Shown here piece by piece: positions 11,221 to 25,501 of a DNA stretch of 64,000 nucleotides. Each line of letters begins with the position of its first letter. Positions within the stretch are counted from its first letter, which is position 1. The stretch comes from Toxonevra muliebris (taxonomy: Eukaryota; Arthropoda; Insecta; Diptera; Pallopteridae). The DNA lies in contig OY829328.1 of assembly GCA_963691655.1 (NCBI GenBank), positions 87,610,400 through 87,674,399 of the forward strand. Direction: 5' to 3'. The position numbers and the translations under genes were made by a program. The notes beneath the pieces were generated by a model. It did not search any database and had not been told where the DNA came from. It saw only the letters and a list, made by a program, of their open reading frames with translations.

Positions 11221-14200
11221 CCTGACTGCACAAAAACTATGGAAAAAACATTTGAACTCTTTATAAATTTATAAATTCAAAAGTTTAAACGATATCTGAT
11301 GCCTTTATGTTGTTAATTAAAAAAAATAAAAAAAAGTAATAAAATTGCAAATATATTGGCAATTTCATAAATTAACATTTAATGTTAATGAAGTGCTCTA
11401 GTATACGCGGGTATAATAATTTCACGCAATCCAACGATGCCCCCTTCCATTTTCCCCTTTCGACAACAACAAATCAACCCTACTATTTGAAACCAAGAAA
11501 AAAAAGAAATAAAAAATACATTTTCATTATTGAAATTACCCCCTAGTTATAAATTCGAGAAACACAATGAGGGGAAAGAAGCAAAAGAGGGGAAAGCAAC
11601 AACAAGCAGCAGAAACAGCAATGCATTTAACATGCTTGTATTCCTGCCACCTCCTTATGGCATACCCTAAGTACAACACCATACGTCATCCACCATGGTT
11701 GCATCTGCTGACTGAAGGCATCAAGGAACAACATGTTGTTTGTTGTTGTTGCTGTTGCGCTTGCAACTTGCACTCATGCGACACTAAACAGCAAGAAAAC
11801 AAAAAAAAATGAAAAAAAAAACGTTGCTGCCGTATGGAAAAATGCGTCTGCTACAAGCGCAACATGAGTGCGCCGCAACATTGCAACCAGCAGCACAGCA
11901 ACAATTGCAAGTAACACACACTAAAACTAAGTAAATAATGAATAATATAACAAATAGCAACGACGACAACAGGAAGAGAGGCAGCAACAGCAGCAAAAAC
12001 AACAACACCAACGATGCAAGTACAATTTTCTCCCATCCATCCATCCAACCATCTCCTAGTAAGTGCAACTACAACTACTAGTTTCTTTTTCTCTACAACT
12101 ATTTCGCTTGCTTTGAATAACGCGCTGTGGCGGCCGCGGTGGCGCGTATGCGGAATTGCAAAGTGAACCGGTTTCTTTTTATTATTCCTTTTTGCAACTT
12201 CCTTTTGGCTTGTTGTGTTGTTTTTCCTCTGTGAGCTGCAATTGTGAAATGTAAAGTGTTTGCAACAATTTCTTACATTTTCTTCTTCTTGTGGCTTTTT
12301 ATTTTTTCTTGTGCAGCTGCAGCAACAACTCAGCATTGGAGTGGAGTTGCGCGTAATTGTAGTGCAACAAAATCCTGTCCTCATTTTGCTGCGTTCCCAT
12401 CTGTTGGTGGCATGAAACAACAACAGTGGCGCCCTCTGCATGTTGCAGATGAACCAAACAACACAGACGACACATGACATCAAGAGAGCAACATCAACCA
12501 ACAGCAGCAAAAGAAGTATAAGGTATCAAATGAAAGAAGTTGAGCGACAAAATGCAGTGCGGCCAGTGGCAGCCACTGGCAGGCAGACAACAGATGTAGC
12601 CAGAACCACACACATGTGTGTGAGGAAGGCAAAAACAAAAAAAAACAGAACAGAACAGAAATTAGTACTGCAAGTTGCTGTTGCATGCAGTAAATGTTGC
12701 TAGCAACACACAGAGACACACACAAGCAATGAGGAGGACAATGAGGACAATTTGCTTCTAAAGCTGCTGACTGCTGGTTGCATTTGTGGATGTGATGCGC
12801 GAATTCATATTCGCCAACAGAGAGACATCTGTGTTTGCTCACACATACGTACCTACACATATATGTACAGCAAGTCAGTCAGTCAGCCAGCCAGCCAGCC
12901 AGTCAGCCATCCATCTAGCGAGCATGCAGCTGGCAATTGCTGCTACTATCGCTTCTGCTTGTTAAATGCAATGGTGCAGAAAGGAAGCAATGCAAAACGT
13001 TTGTATGTCTGTTGTGAAAATGAAATTAAGTAGTCAGATGTATTGCTCGCTTTTTTACGTACCTACTGTCTGTCTACACAATTGCTGCTGTTGTCGTTGT
13101 TGTTGTTGTTGCTGCTGCTGCTGCTGCTCTTACATTGCAGTTGTAATTGCACTTGTTTGTTGATTTTATACAGTTGATTTTTGATGTTCTTCTGATATTT
13201 TTATTTTTTATTATTTGCAATATTTTTTACACGCTTAAATTAAACGGAATGTAAATTAATTAAAAAATTAATATGAAAGTAATTAAAAAAATGCTCCTCA
13301 CGTACTTTATACTTCAGACTTGTTAATCGATTGCTTTTGTAAACAGCAGAAAATTGCAGTCCATTTGGCATTTCTCATATATTTTTTAATGAAGACTTGA
13401 GTTAACAGTGTCAGTTGACGCCTACTTCATTTGAAAGCGCTGAAAAATATATTACTCACTTTTTAAGAGACAAAAAGTTTTTGTAAATTTTAAATCCTTT
13501 TTTGAGAGCTAGTTAGTTTTAAAGGGCTGGGGTTAAAGCCCTGCCCTTCTTAATAAGTATATCAGTCTTTATAATCGTTTCTCTTCAAATAAAATACTTT
13601 TTGAAGGAGGGAAGAGGCCTAATCTTCTCACCATCCTCTTTTCTCCTCTACAATCTCAACTTTTTGTAAACTTTTTGGAATTATTTTTCACTTCTATTGA
13701 ATTTTCTAATTCCCAGAAGTAGAGGAAACCTTTAGAAATAGCGCAATCAGACGAAACTTTTGATTTTCTATCTAAAATATGCTCTTCTCAAACTATAGCG
13801 GCATCAGAATCGTAAAATGCAAATAAGAGAGTAAGTGACAATTTCGTGTGACTGAAAAGTGAAAAGAGTAAACAAAAAGTTCAAGAAACGCTTGGGTTCA
13901 GCAGTAAAGAAAACGTCAAAAACACTAGAACTGAGCAATAAAAATGAAATGAAAACAAAAAAGTAAGAAGTAGAAATAAAAGAAATAGAAAATGAAACTA
14001 AAAACTCAAAAAAGCAAAAAGGAAAATCACAACAAAATCGAATCAAAACAACGCTTCAAATCAAATCAGTAAATCGCAAAGAAATCTTTGGAAATATTGT
14101 GACGAGTTCCTCCGGGCGAAATGAATGAGTTTAAAATTAAAAATATTTATTATGAAGTAAGTGTAGTTGAATTTGAGTTACTAAGTACTAAATAACTCTG

Positions 14201-17200
14201 CGTTAAGCTCTGACATATGAGTGCCTCCACTTTTGTTTTCTTGGGTGTAAAGTTGAAAAGAGTAAGAAGTGAATGTGATAGAGAGTAAGAGAGAGAGAAG
14301 GAACAAGAAGAAGAGAGCGTCGAGTGAAGGTGAGCGTAAATGTGTTAAAAAGTAATACAGTTCAAAAATAAATAAATATTAAGATAGCTCACTCAGAATA
14401 ATTTGTTGAAATGGAAGGAACACTTAATTAAAAATTTTCTAAACAATTTACTTTATAAAAAAATTTTGCGCTCACTGGGAACTGAACTTTGCATTATAAA
14501 AATGAATGTGAATTAGCGTCATTGGAGCAATATTATTTTATACATTTAATAATATTTTTATTTTTTTATTTTTTTTAGTGATTTTTAAATGTTTTAATTC
14601 AACCATATGTAATTTTTCTACACTTAAATTATTCTAAAATTCGTATTTTTAAAATGCATTCGCATAAAATTCAATTCGTTCAACGTTTATATGTGCATGC
14701 ACACGAAAATCTTTTAAATTTTTTTTTTATTTATTTTTGTTTGTGTTCTCAAAAGTATTTTTCATATATTCACTTAATATTTTTAAAGAGAAAACGTCAA
14801 GTTTGAAAGACTTTTTTAGTAAAATGAATAAAAAGCAACTCAATTTTACCAGGCGCACAGCAAGTCACAAATGGACGAAGATAACGACGACGTTAGTAGA
14901 GACGTCAGACAAATAAATGTATAAACAAAAACACAAAATACCAAAATACAAAAAACATTTTTGTTGTGTTTCTTGTATTTTTCTTCTTTTATTTTCTACA
15001 TTAGCATTTTGCAAACCCAACGGAATACAACAACAACAAACACAACTAGAGTTGCCACTTTGTTTTTGTTGTATACTTTTACATGAAATTTTTCAGTATT
15101 ATTATTGTTTTTGTTATTATTATTTGGTATATTTTTATTGACTTATTTTGTTCGTTCTCATTCGGTTTCGTTCTCTTTAATTTTACAGTACATTTCATTT
15201 CCATACGTTTCGCTTCGTTTCAGTTCAATATCGTTCGGTGTGTTGTTGCTTTATTTAGTTCATATAGTACATACTCTTAATATTTTTGCTGCTGTTAGTT
15301 CTCATCTCTCTGATTCTCTCCTTCTCTCTCTCTCTCATCTAACTAATGAGCACACCCGTGCTGTTTTTATTGTTTTTCTTATTGTATTTAATATCGCCAA
15401 ATAAAATTAAAAAATAAATAAATAAATACTTCTTTCGGCTTGAATTTTAAACGTAATATACAAAAAAAAAACCACAGCAAATTTTCGAATTGTTTTGAGT
15501 TTGAAATCTGAATTATTAGCTACACATATCGCATATACTTTACATACTTCATGTGCTTCACATATGAATGGATTTGGTACTTTCAGATGGACGACCGACA
15601 ACATTCAGCGGTGTTGATGTTGTTTTTGTTGTGTCGTCAACATTTTCGTTTCGTATTTCACACACAAACCGAGTCGAAAAAATTTGTATACGATTTTAAT
15701 GTTTTTTTTTCTTCTTTTTTTTATTATTATTGTTTTGGTTGCTACACATAAATTATTATGTTTATGCTATTTTATTTTGATATGTAATATATCCCTATGT
15801 ACATGCATATGTATAGTCAATGTACATATGTATGTACATATGTATTCAAGAACAAGACGAAGAAATCGCGTAAATTGTTTTTTTTTTTTTTTGGTCAAGT
15901 ACAAATGAGCTTAATTAAAGTCAACTAAAATTAAAAACAAAATAATAGTATAAAAAGTATATTTTCTAGAAATTGTAGGTAAATAATTAAATTACAATGA
16001 AATGTGCTTCGTTCATTTCCAGCATTTCAAAAGTATGCAAAATACACACACTCAAACCTCAAACACACAATTTAATTATAACATTTATGTGTATGGCTTT
16101 AGTCATAAACAGGGGAGGGAGGAGGCCGTGGTCGTTGAAAATTATTGGGGAATGGTAGCAGCAAAATCAACGTATTTCCAATTGGGATTTGATACATATA
16201 TAATTTATTAGCTTAAATTAATTGCTTTCTCTTGGGCAAATAGGCAAGACAATAATTTAAAGCAATTACTATTGAGAAACTGTATGCATAATTATAACCA
16301 CAGAGACGGATTTTAAATTTCGATTGCAAGGAAAGTGATTTATGGTTTTTAACAGTGACGCTTCCACGCAGGTAGAACCACCCAATATCCAAACTCCGTC
16401 TTTCCATTAATAAAAACTGGGATTATTTGAATTATAAACAATACAAAATGACTTAAAGCCTTGTAATGGTACACATTCCTCCCTTCGCCCTCAATATAGC
16501 TCTTAATCTTTATTTATTGGGTTGGACGAATTTCTTCTTCGTTCCTTCAAAAGGCTTTTAATTCAAGAGCAACGACGACTATAATGCCTGAGGAAATTAT
16601 CTGAAAGGGATAAATACTTGACAGAAACAAACCAAAAATAATAGTTCCGAAAAAAATGTTCCAGTATGGACAAAAAAAAATTCTCATTCTAATGCTATTT
16701 GCTGTCAAAGAGAGAAAACGAGAGAATTTCCCATATGAAATTTGCTGGCAAATTTTTTTGAATTTGACATAGTGAAAACCAGGCATAAGGGAAAGTTCTC
16801 ATTGAAACGTTTAAATCGTTCCTTAGGTCTAGAAAACTGGAGAACTTTAACGTCATTATATACTTAAACTTCAGAAAGCAATGGTATTTTGCGGATTGAA
16901 AATAGAGCAAAATACTAAAGCCTTCTTTGTTCGGTCCGGTCCGTACGGATTGTTGGTGGAATTGTTTTTTTTTCGTTTCGTTCCGTACACTTACACTATA
17001 AATGTGATGCCTTTTAATTGCAAATTTTTTTGCCAGTACTACGCTCAGAAACTAGTGTCAATTAACAACTGTGAATTTAATTCTAAAATGGTAAATCGCA
17101 CTGCACTGTAAATGCCCAGCTTCACTTTCCACTAGTCTTGGCTAAAGAAGGAAAGCCTCGATTGAGGAAGGTGAAAGAAATATTAAGTGTTTGACAGAGG

Positions 17201-17354
17201 GAGTTACAGTTCTTTCCAAACGCCTAATAAACAGTTTATTACAGATTTACTATGGTTTTTTTCACCTAAAAAAGAGTTAAGGATTAAGAATATAACATAT
17301 TTATAATATATCAAAAACTTATACCTGAACAACGCTTATAAATTATTGATTTTT
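11221..17354. other. Long non-coding stretch with simple repeats
   Basis: I found no supportable gene. From 11560 to 13160 both strands are rich in CAA/CAG/GTT/GCT triplets, which create long shadow ORFs of low complexity (for example 11851-12510 on the minus strand). There is a CAGC/CAGT run at 12874-12914, a CATC run near 12032-12052, and a TTG/CTG run at 13090-13131. From 13160 to 17350 the sequence is AT-rich with ordinary short ORFs and poly-T tracts. Confidence 0.55.
13090..13131. repeat. GTT/GCT trinucleotide microsatellite
   Basis: Consecutive GTTGTTGTTGTT then GCTGCTGCTGCT units. Similar triplet tracts occur at 33914-33950 and 45211-45245. Confidence 0.85.
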
Positions 17355-17795
17355 GTTATCAAAGCTCGTGCTCTGCGAGAACATACTGAGCAAATAAATC
17401 AAGCTATTGTAACAAAATTTCGCACCAATTCCAAATCAATCCATCTACTAATGTGCGTAGAGTGCGTACAGAGGAAAATATTGCTGCCGTAGCCGACAGT
17501 GTTGATGAAGACCATGATTTGTCCATTCGACACCTTTCGCACCAATTGTGATGGTATTACTATGTCGAATATTTTACTCAATGGTTATGGTCTCAAAGCG
17601 TATAAAATACAGCTCACTCAAGAACTAAAGCCGAGCGATCTGCCACAGCGTCCAATTTTCGGTGAGTGGGCCTTAGAAAAACTGGTGGAAGATTCTTTTT
17701 TTTTTACTAAAAAATTGTGTTCAGCGACGGAGCTCATTTCTCGTTGCTGATGAGTAGCAGAATAAAATATAAGAGCTATTGAGAGATGAGTTCGG
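17355..17795 (+). pseudogene. mariner/Tc-superfamily transposase fragment (relic)
   Basis: Recognisable transposase blocks appear in shifting frames: ENIAAVADSVDEDHDLSIR near 17473-17530, then GLKAYKIQLTQELKPSDLPQ and FGEWALEKL near 17590-17690. KIVFSDGAHFS near 17715-17750 is where family members carry SDEAHF; the E has become G. The linker between helix-turn-helix and catalytic core and the first catalytic aspartate block are therefore present. The second and third catalytic blocks are not seen. Frameshifts and stops show it is dead. Confidence 0.6.
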
Positions 17796-19060
17796 TGACC
17801 AAATTTTTACTTTTCAGGGTAAATTTTTCTTTTTTAAATTGGTATTGAATGATTTTGAGATTCAGGGACCTTAAATATTTTACTATGAGAAGCATTGTTT
17901 ACGAAGACAGTTGGTACTTCTTTCTAACGGTTAATCCAGATTATTGCGAAATAGTATTTTCGGGTAAAGTTCTTAAAAGAAATTGGGCAAAGGTGGTTTC
18001 GATGTTGGCTGAGATTCGAATGAAAGCTATGTTCCTTCTACCTTTACATGTGAGACTTGGCGCCAAGACAAAAAAAAAAAACTCCCAGAAGCTAAACATT
18101 TATACGTATTAAATTAATGCCCTGGCAACCCTTTTTTCTTTTCCATTTGCCACTACATACATTAATTAAATAATTAAACGAGTATTTGGTCATAATATTT
18201 ATTTACGCTCATTGCTGAATGATTTACACGAGCGTTTTGCAAAAGTTGTCTACTTTTGTTCTTTCTTCTTTTTTAGCTACCTACTACTTACTACCTATTT
18301 ACTACTTTTTCATAATTATTTCATTAACATTTTGATACAAAGTATTATTTTTTTTTTTAGTTGATAGTTGCGGTTTTTATTGTTGTTGTTATAATTTATT
18401 TATTTAATAAATAAATTTTATTAATGCGTTTTTTGTTGTTTTTGTTGTTATTGTGCTGCTTTGAAAAAGGAATTGATTTTGTATGTTGTTCGTTTGGCGT
18501 TAATTATAAATAATAAATTAGTTTATATACAAAATGTTGATAATAATTGTTAATAAATTAGTAAAGAATATTGATGTATTGTTAAAAATATTTTTTAATA
18601 ATTTATTGTTACTTTTTTCATAAGTAACTAGTTGTTGCTTTTGTTATATTAAAAATGTTGCTTTTGTTAACTAAAAATTTGTTACTACTTTATTCGATGA
18701 TAATTATCATTTTAACTAGTATGACTATAGTTTAATTATGTGCATAATTAATCTTATGCTGAAAAAGGCAGGCACAAAAATTGCACAGAATGCGATTCGA
18801 CATGGGCGTGAGTGGGGCGTTTGAAGGGGGTTTTGTAATTCTCTCTCTCAATGTTAAATGTGTGGGTTAATTACAGGTAGAGGAAAATAAATATTTATAA
18901 AATAAAATACTGAAATTTTTATGAGTGATTATACTTTAAGCTGTGAACAAGTTATCACCATACACTTTTCAAGTTTGGTTGGCATAAATCTGGGGGTTTG
19001 TTGTCCTTGAATCGGAAAGACTAGGGAGTAGTGATTTGACCAAGAGCTACTGTTTTGTCT
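17796..19060. other. AT-rich DNA, no gene seen
   Basis: An 87-codon ORF at 17852-18112 on the + strand matches no family I know and may be chance or transposon residue. The rest (18113-19060) is very AT-rich with TTGTTGTTG runs. Confidence 0.5.
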
Positions 19061-19345
19061 ATTAGTTATTTTTTCATTTAAAAACGACCACTTTGTTCTT
19101 TGATTAATATTTTTTTGATTTTGATTTGATTGATTTTTATTCTAAGTTATATTTTTCCATTAGTTTCTATTTTATTCATTAGTTTATATTCTAAGGATAT
19201 GTATCGGTTTCTATTTATCCATTGGTTAATATATTCTACATTTATTTCTATTTTCTTCTCAATTTTTGATTTCCTCAAGTAAACAATATTTTGTCCATTG
19301 TTTCAAATTAATTTCTATATTTTTTCAGTGGTTTCTCTAAAGCTA
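19061..19345 (+). repeat. Degenerate 19-bp minisatellite remnant, plus orientation
   Basis: Blocks such as TTTCTATTTATCCATTGGTT, TTTTCCATTAGTTTCTAT and ATATTTTGTCCATTGTTTCA are decayed versions of the 19-bp unit of the main array at 21990-23140, in the same orientation. Confidence 0.5.
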
Positions 19346-20761
19346 ATAGTCACAGCATTTCCCATTTCTATGATCTGTAAAACAGAGATCTCGCATCTTG
19401 TTCAAAATCATTTTAAAAAAATTAAAATCATATCAGGCAATGTTTGAGGTGCACTCCATTTCTTTAAAAATTTAAACAACGCTCATTCTTATCCCATAAA
19501 AAAACAAAGAAGAAACCTGAAAAGTGCCTTCCCTGCTTCCTTTTTTTTTTCATTCTTTCCTTTCAACTTTATGTGAAACAATATATAAAAATTTAAGTAA
19601 AATTAAACATCGCGTCATTTATTTACTACTAATTATTTCAACGTTGCGTCGCAGCGTATGCGCTGCCCTTGAAAAATAACTTGCTAAGAAACGGTCTATT
19701 GGCTTCAACAAAGAGGTCGTTCAATGACCAAACCAAACAACAACAACCACATGAAGAAAAAACAATAACCTGCAAAAAAAAATAAAAATTAAAAATAACA
19801 ACAAACAAACAAAAATCGAAGAATATGGAAAAAATAAGCCAAAAAATTAGGCGCAAATTTTGCAGCACGCTGAACAGTGCTGCTTCGAATATGATATATG
19901 TACGTCTATCTGTCTGCGTTAGACTGATTTCGAGACTGTCTGAACGATTGAGCGAGTGTTGAATGAGTGGTTGCGGTGGCGATGGCGATGGTGATGGTGT
20001 GGCATTAAATCCGATTATTCGCTCATTAAGAATGCCACCAGAAAACAAAAGAAACATAAGGAAATTAGTAGCTAAGCACACATGTTATACAAAAACCAAC
20101 TACAAATTGGTAGTTATTTTTTACACAACGAAATTTTTATCTTTAACTTTTTTTTTTGATAGAAAATCAAAAAAATTATGTTTTTAAAAAAATAATTGCA
20201 AAAAAAAAAACAAAAACACCCAACGAGTTAATTTAATTAGGAAGCTTTCCCAATTAAGCAACCCTGCGCTCTGTGGCTGCTCTTGCTGAGGTAAGAGAGC
20301 GGGCGGAAAGAGTTGCAGAGGGGATAAAGAAAGAAAATTAATTATTATCATTATCTTTTTCCTCTTTCTCTTTTCAACTGTAAAGAGTCACCCTTGCATG
20401 GCTTTCTAGCTGTCTGACTGACTGGTTATGCGATTGCATGTGTATCTGCGTCAATTTGTGCGAATGTGTTTTAGTATGTGTGTGTGTGTGTATTTGTGCC
20501 AAAAGGATATGTGCTCCTTCTTTCTGAATTTATCTGCTTGCGCTTATTTCTCTTCATTTTTATTGAAGCTGTTCTCAATGAGCATTAATTTTGTGCCATT
20601 TTACGAATGTTAATTTAGAAACTCGCACACTGATTGAAGAGTTTGCAGCTTAGAATGAATGTTATATTATTCAGCGATGCGTGTTACAGTTGTTTTTCTA
20701 GAGATTTATTTGCAATCACAAAAAAGTAACTTAAAACGGCGCACATAGAATGCAAGAAACA

Positions 20762-20955
20762 AACCAGTATAGAGACCAATGGACAAAATAGAAACCAATA
20801 GATAAAATAGAAAGTAATGTACTAAAGAGACTAATGAACAAAATAGAGACCAATGGGAAAAATAGAAAACAATGGAAAAAATAAAAACCAATGGGCAGAC
20901 TAGAAACTAACTATGACAAAATTGTACAAAATAGAGACCAATGAGATAAATTTGA
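20762..20955 (-). repeat. 19-bp minisatellite array, minus orientation
   Basis: Around ten units of the form ACCAATGGACAAAATAGAG lie in tandem, the reverse complement of the main array's unit. It is in opposite orientation to the main array about 1 kb downstream. Confidence 0.75.
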
Positions 20956-21989
20956 ATTCATAAACAGAATATAGAAAAACGTTCTTGTAATACCAAAATC
21001 CCAAAGAACGTTACGAATATTAAAGAAAAATGTTGAAAAAAATCAAAATCAAATGAAATAAATTTAAACACATTCCAAAAAAAAAATTAAGCATCTTTTA
21101 TTTCGTTTCAATGAGGTCTCTAATAAAAACAGAAATAAAAAGTAATTCCCTCCCAGCTTGTTCAAAGTTTTCGGTTTATGGCATATAAAATAAACAAATA
21201 TGTTTATATTTTATTTTCTATCTACAAGAACTTTACTTTTATTTTTGTCATTACGTATTTATTAAAATATATTTGCAAAATTTGTAATTCATCTTCAGTT
21301 TCAATTACTTTCTAAGAAGGAAGAAACCTTTAAAAGTGGATAAATATTGTGAACAGACAAACACCCATACAGACAGACATACACATAAGAGTGTATATGC
21401 CCGCATTTATACGACGTTTACATACGTAAATACGTACTGAAATATCTATCTCTCCCTACTACTCAACTGCTTAACGTATAAAATTACAAAAACAACCCTC
21501 AATTCAAAATCGAAAAGTAAAGTGAATGAGTGAAAATAAATTTCTATATGAATTCTACCTATCAAAAAAAAAAAATAGAATAAAAAGCAAAAATAAATTT
21601 TGTTGTATTTGGTGCATACTTCAGCGTAGCAAATGACGTAAGCAAAATGCCCGTAAGTAGAATAAAAAAAAAAGTAACTAGTAGTCAAAAAGTAAAAGTA
21701 TTGCAAAATTTATGAATTCTAAAAATGGAAAAAGTAGAAGAAGTTTTAAATACAATTTCGCAAATTATTGCAATTAAGACTAACAAAAAATAAAAAAGGC
21801 ACAAAATAATCTATATATTGTGACGTACGAATATAAAAATGTACTTGGCAACCCAGCCCCAAAATTGTATATAACTCAATAAATAATAGATCAGTGTTTA
21901 TATTGCAGTCATTGATTTATACCATATTGTCATTGGTTTAAATTTTCTTTATTTGTTTTTATTTTGTTCGTTGGTCTATAGTTAGTTCA

Positions 21990-23145
21990 TGGGACTATAA
22001 TTTGTCCATTGGTCTATATTTTATCCATTGCCTCATATTTTGTCCATTGGCTCAAATTTTGTCCATTGCCTCATATTTTGTCCATTGCCTCATATTTTGT
22101 CCATTGGCTCATATTTTGTCCATAGGGCTATATTTTGTCCATTGCCTCATATTTTGCCCATAGGGCTATATTTTGTCCATTGCCTCATATTTTGTCTATT
22201 GGCTCTTATTTCGTCCATTTGCCTATATTTTGTCCATTGCCTCATATTTTGTCCATTAACTCTTATTTTGTCCACAGGACTATATTTTGTTTATTGGTCT
22301 ATATTTTGTCCATAGGTCCATATTTTATCCATTGCCTCATATTTTGTCTATTGGCTCATATTTTCCACATAGGATTATATTTTGTCCACTATCTCTTTTT
22401 TTGTCCATAGGTCTATATTTTATCCATTGCCCCATATTTTGTCTATGGGCCTATATTTTGTCCATTGGCTCATATTTTATCCAAAGGTCTATATTTTGTC
22501 CATTCGTCTATATTTTGAACATTGCCTCATATTTTGTCTATTGGCTCATATTTTGTACATAGTACTACATTTTGTCCATAGGTCTATATTTTGTCCATTA
22601 GCTCATATTTTGTCCATTAACTCTCATTTTGTCCACAGGACTATATTTTGTTTATTGGTCTACATTTTGTCCATAGGTCCATATTTTGCCCATGGATCTA
22701 TATTTTGTCCATTGGTTCATATTTTGTTCATTGGCTCATATTTTGTCCATTGGCTCATATTTTGTCCATTGGCTCATATTTTGACCATAGGACTATATTT
22801 TGTCCACAGGTCTATATTTTGTCCATCGCCTCATATTTTGTCCATGGGTCTATATTTTGTCCATTGGTTCATATTTTGTTCATTTGCTCATATTTTGTCA
22901 ATTGATCTATATTTTGTCCATGCGTCTATAGTTAGTTCATTGATCTATATTTTGTCCATTGGTCTATATTTTGTCCATTGATCTATATCTTAGCCATAGT
23001 CTCATATTTTGTTCATACGTCTATATTTTGTCCATTGTCTCATAGTTTGTCCATTGGATAAAATTAAACCATTTGGTCACACTTTACCCATTGGATATCA
23101 TTTTCTCCATCTGTTCATATTTTATCTATTAGCTCATATTTCGTT
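21990..23145 (+). repeat. 19-bp minisatellite, main array of about 60 units
   Basis: The unit TATTTTGTCCATTGGCTCA repeats with substitutions for about 1.15 kb. Higher-order structure is visible: the block from CCATTAACTCTTATTTTGTC (near 22253) recurs 361 bp later (19 units), and a block starting CATGGATCTATATTTTGTCC (22691) recurs 152 bp later (8 units). The unit has no stop codon in the plus frames, so overlapping ORFs of about 90-200 codons run through it. These are by-products, not genes. Confidence 0.9.
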
Positions 23146-24829
23146 TTATTGATTTTATTCATTAGCTTACAAATTCACTGCTAAGAATGAGCTATAAATG
23201 TTTCACTGGGCAACAAAAACCATATGTGTATCTATGTATATGTATGTATATCCTTTTGAAATGGAGTACAGTTTTCTATTTTAGCTACTGTTTTTCTTGA
23301 ATTATAAGCAACGACGAAAGGCAGGCAATAACGACGGAGGATGGAGACGGCGGCGTGTGCCTTAAAGTTATAAAAATAAATGCACACCTGCAGTAAAAAT
23401 TTCTGCCTTCTTCCAACTTCTTCATTCACATACACATATGAATATTTGTACGTATGTATGTATATCTGCATATCCTTTAAACCGGATTTCAAAATGAAGG
23501 CGCAAAAATAATGATTGTGTATAGTATAGTAAATTTCACATTACAAATTGTAATCAACAAAGTTTGAGTTTTGTATTTATAAAAAGAAATTAAATACTTT
23601 AAGAATGTAGGCAAAGAATATTTTTGATATTGAAAGAAAAATTTTAGATACCTTATAATTTAAAAAAATGTTTAACTTAAATGGTTTTAAGTTTGTTTAA
23701 TGCATGACTTTTCGATTCATATATTGAGATATATTTGGAGTTATAAACACGTATAAAGCACAAATTTAAACAGATTTTCTCAACTCTAATTCTCTAAACT
23801 GTAAAGCTTGAACAAACCTTTATAATAAAGTAAATAAATAAATATATAAAATAATAAATGAATAAAAATAAAGCTAAGCTATCTGCAAAGTAGATACAAT
23901 CCAAATGAAAACAATTTAATTTGTGTTATAATTTAAGGCACACGTACGTCCGTAAATATCTAAAAAAATTCTTTATGCCTTTTCAGAAATCTGCAAGAGT
24001 TGAACTCAAACTCAATTTAAAACATCTGTCACAAGAATTATTATTAGGAATGTATTTATTTTTTAATAACATTAAGACGTCGTTAATGTTTTTGTTTTGA
24101 GAGTATCTAGTTATAGTTACTTTAACAGATACTCATACATAAATATAAATTGTGTGCGTGTGTGTGTGTGTGTTTGTATAGTCAACATTTTTGATTTATA
24201 TATCAACTTTGGTTACTTCTTTGCACGCTTGACAACAACAATAATAACAAATGATATTTATTATACTTTTAAAACTTTCATTAATAAAACATGGTTAGAA
24301 AATAAAAATTTATATTAATTTTTATACAAATAGAAAAACTTCGTTCAACTTCTTAACTTTTCACAAAATCACAATGGAATAAATAAAACAAGACTACAAC
24401 TACAACAACAACAAATTTAGAACTAAAAAAGACTTCAAAGAGTATATTTTTTATCTACTGGATTATCTGCGCGTATCTTGTAGATAAACAACTGTCACGC
24501 TTATGTCTCATAAATATTTAAACAACTTGTGCACAAATTCCAAGCAAAGGTAAATTCTATTTTTATGTTTCGACTTCAATTTAAGTTTTTAAGCTTGTTT
24601 TAATTGTTTGTTTTCAAACTTTTGTAGTTCTTGTTTTTTTTTTTTATTTTTTTTTTTTTATTTTTATTTTTTTTATTTATTTTTTTTTTAATTTTTTTTT
24701 TTTATTACACTGTTAGCAGAGAGATAAACTCTATTGAAAAAGTTCATTGAATTAGTTAAATAAAATTAAAAACAAATTTCAATCGGTCAAGAAGTTTTAG
24801 TTTTTATGGTACAATGAATTAAGTTCAGA
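23146..24829. other. AT-rich DNA, no gene seen
   Basis: It contains a TG microsatellite at about 24151-24173 and a poly-T/TTTA tract at 24630-24707. No coding segment recognised. Confidence 0.5.
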
Positions 24830-25143
24830 AGAAAATATGAGCCAATTGAAAAAATATGAACCAATTAATAAAATATAAACCAAAGGGGAGAATTTGAGAC
24901 CGTAGGCAAACAAATATAAACCAGGAAATATAAAATGTACCAATGGGCTTTATATAAGACAATGAGCAGCAGTATACAAGTAAACGAGAAAATTTCTTCA
25001 ATGTCCAACATATGAATCTAGGGACAAAATAAAACTAATAGACAGATTGGGCTAAATATAACGCAATGAAGAAAATATGAGCCAATGGGCAAAAAATAAT
25101 TTAATAAAATATCAGCCAGTTGTTTATATATGAACCAATGGAC
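24830..25143 (-). repeat. Degenerate 19-bp minisatellite, minus orientation, left part
   Basis: Units such as ATATGAACCAATTAATAAAA, ATGAGCCAATGGGCAAAAAA and ATATGAACCAATGGAC repeat. The array is interrupted at 25143 by a retrotransposon fragment and resumes at 26698. Confidence 0.7.
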
Positions 25144-25501
25144 CACATCAAGCGTCTAAGTGACTGCACTGACAGCCAACTAGCAATCATGCCCCTTGCC
25201 GGTCTATTCACTACATCAAACCTTGTTCTTAACGGCCGATCATCTCTTTCAGCTTTTTAAGTTATTCGCAGCTCCATTTATATTGCGTATCTAGGCACAA
25301 TCGGCGAGGCCAATATTCTACCCACCTACACTGTTGATGTTCCTCTGGCCATTAAGCAAAACTACCTTGGGGAAGCAAAATGATTCAGAGTAGCAGAACA
25401 TATATGGACCACGATGGACAAAACACGTACTAAACAGCTACTCAACCTCAGCCGAAACTCCATCAGCACAACGATTTCGATGCTCACGGGACACTGCTTA
25501 A

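Noticed and set aside
11851..12510. 219-codon ORF on the minus strand
   Set aside because: It lies over CAA/CAG/GTT-rich DNA with Cys/Val/Leu runs, with competing ORFs on both strands and no domain or splice context.
22028..22981. Overlapping ORFs of 85-199 codons on the + strand
   Set aside because: They are produced by the 19-bp tandem unit, which has no stops in the + frames; the translation is the repeat read in rotating frame, not a protein gene.
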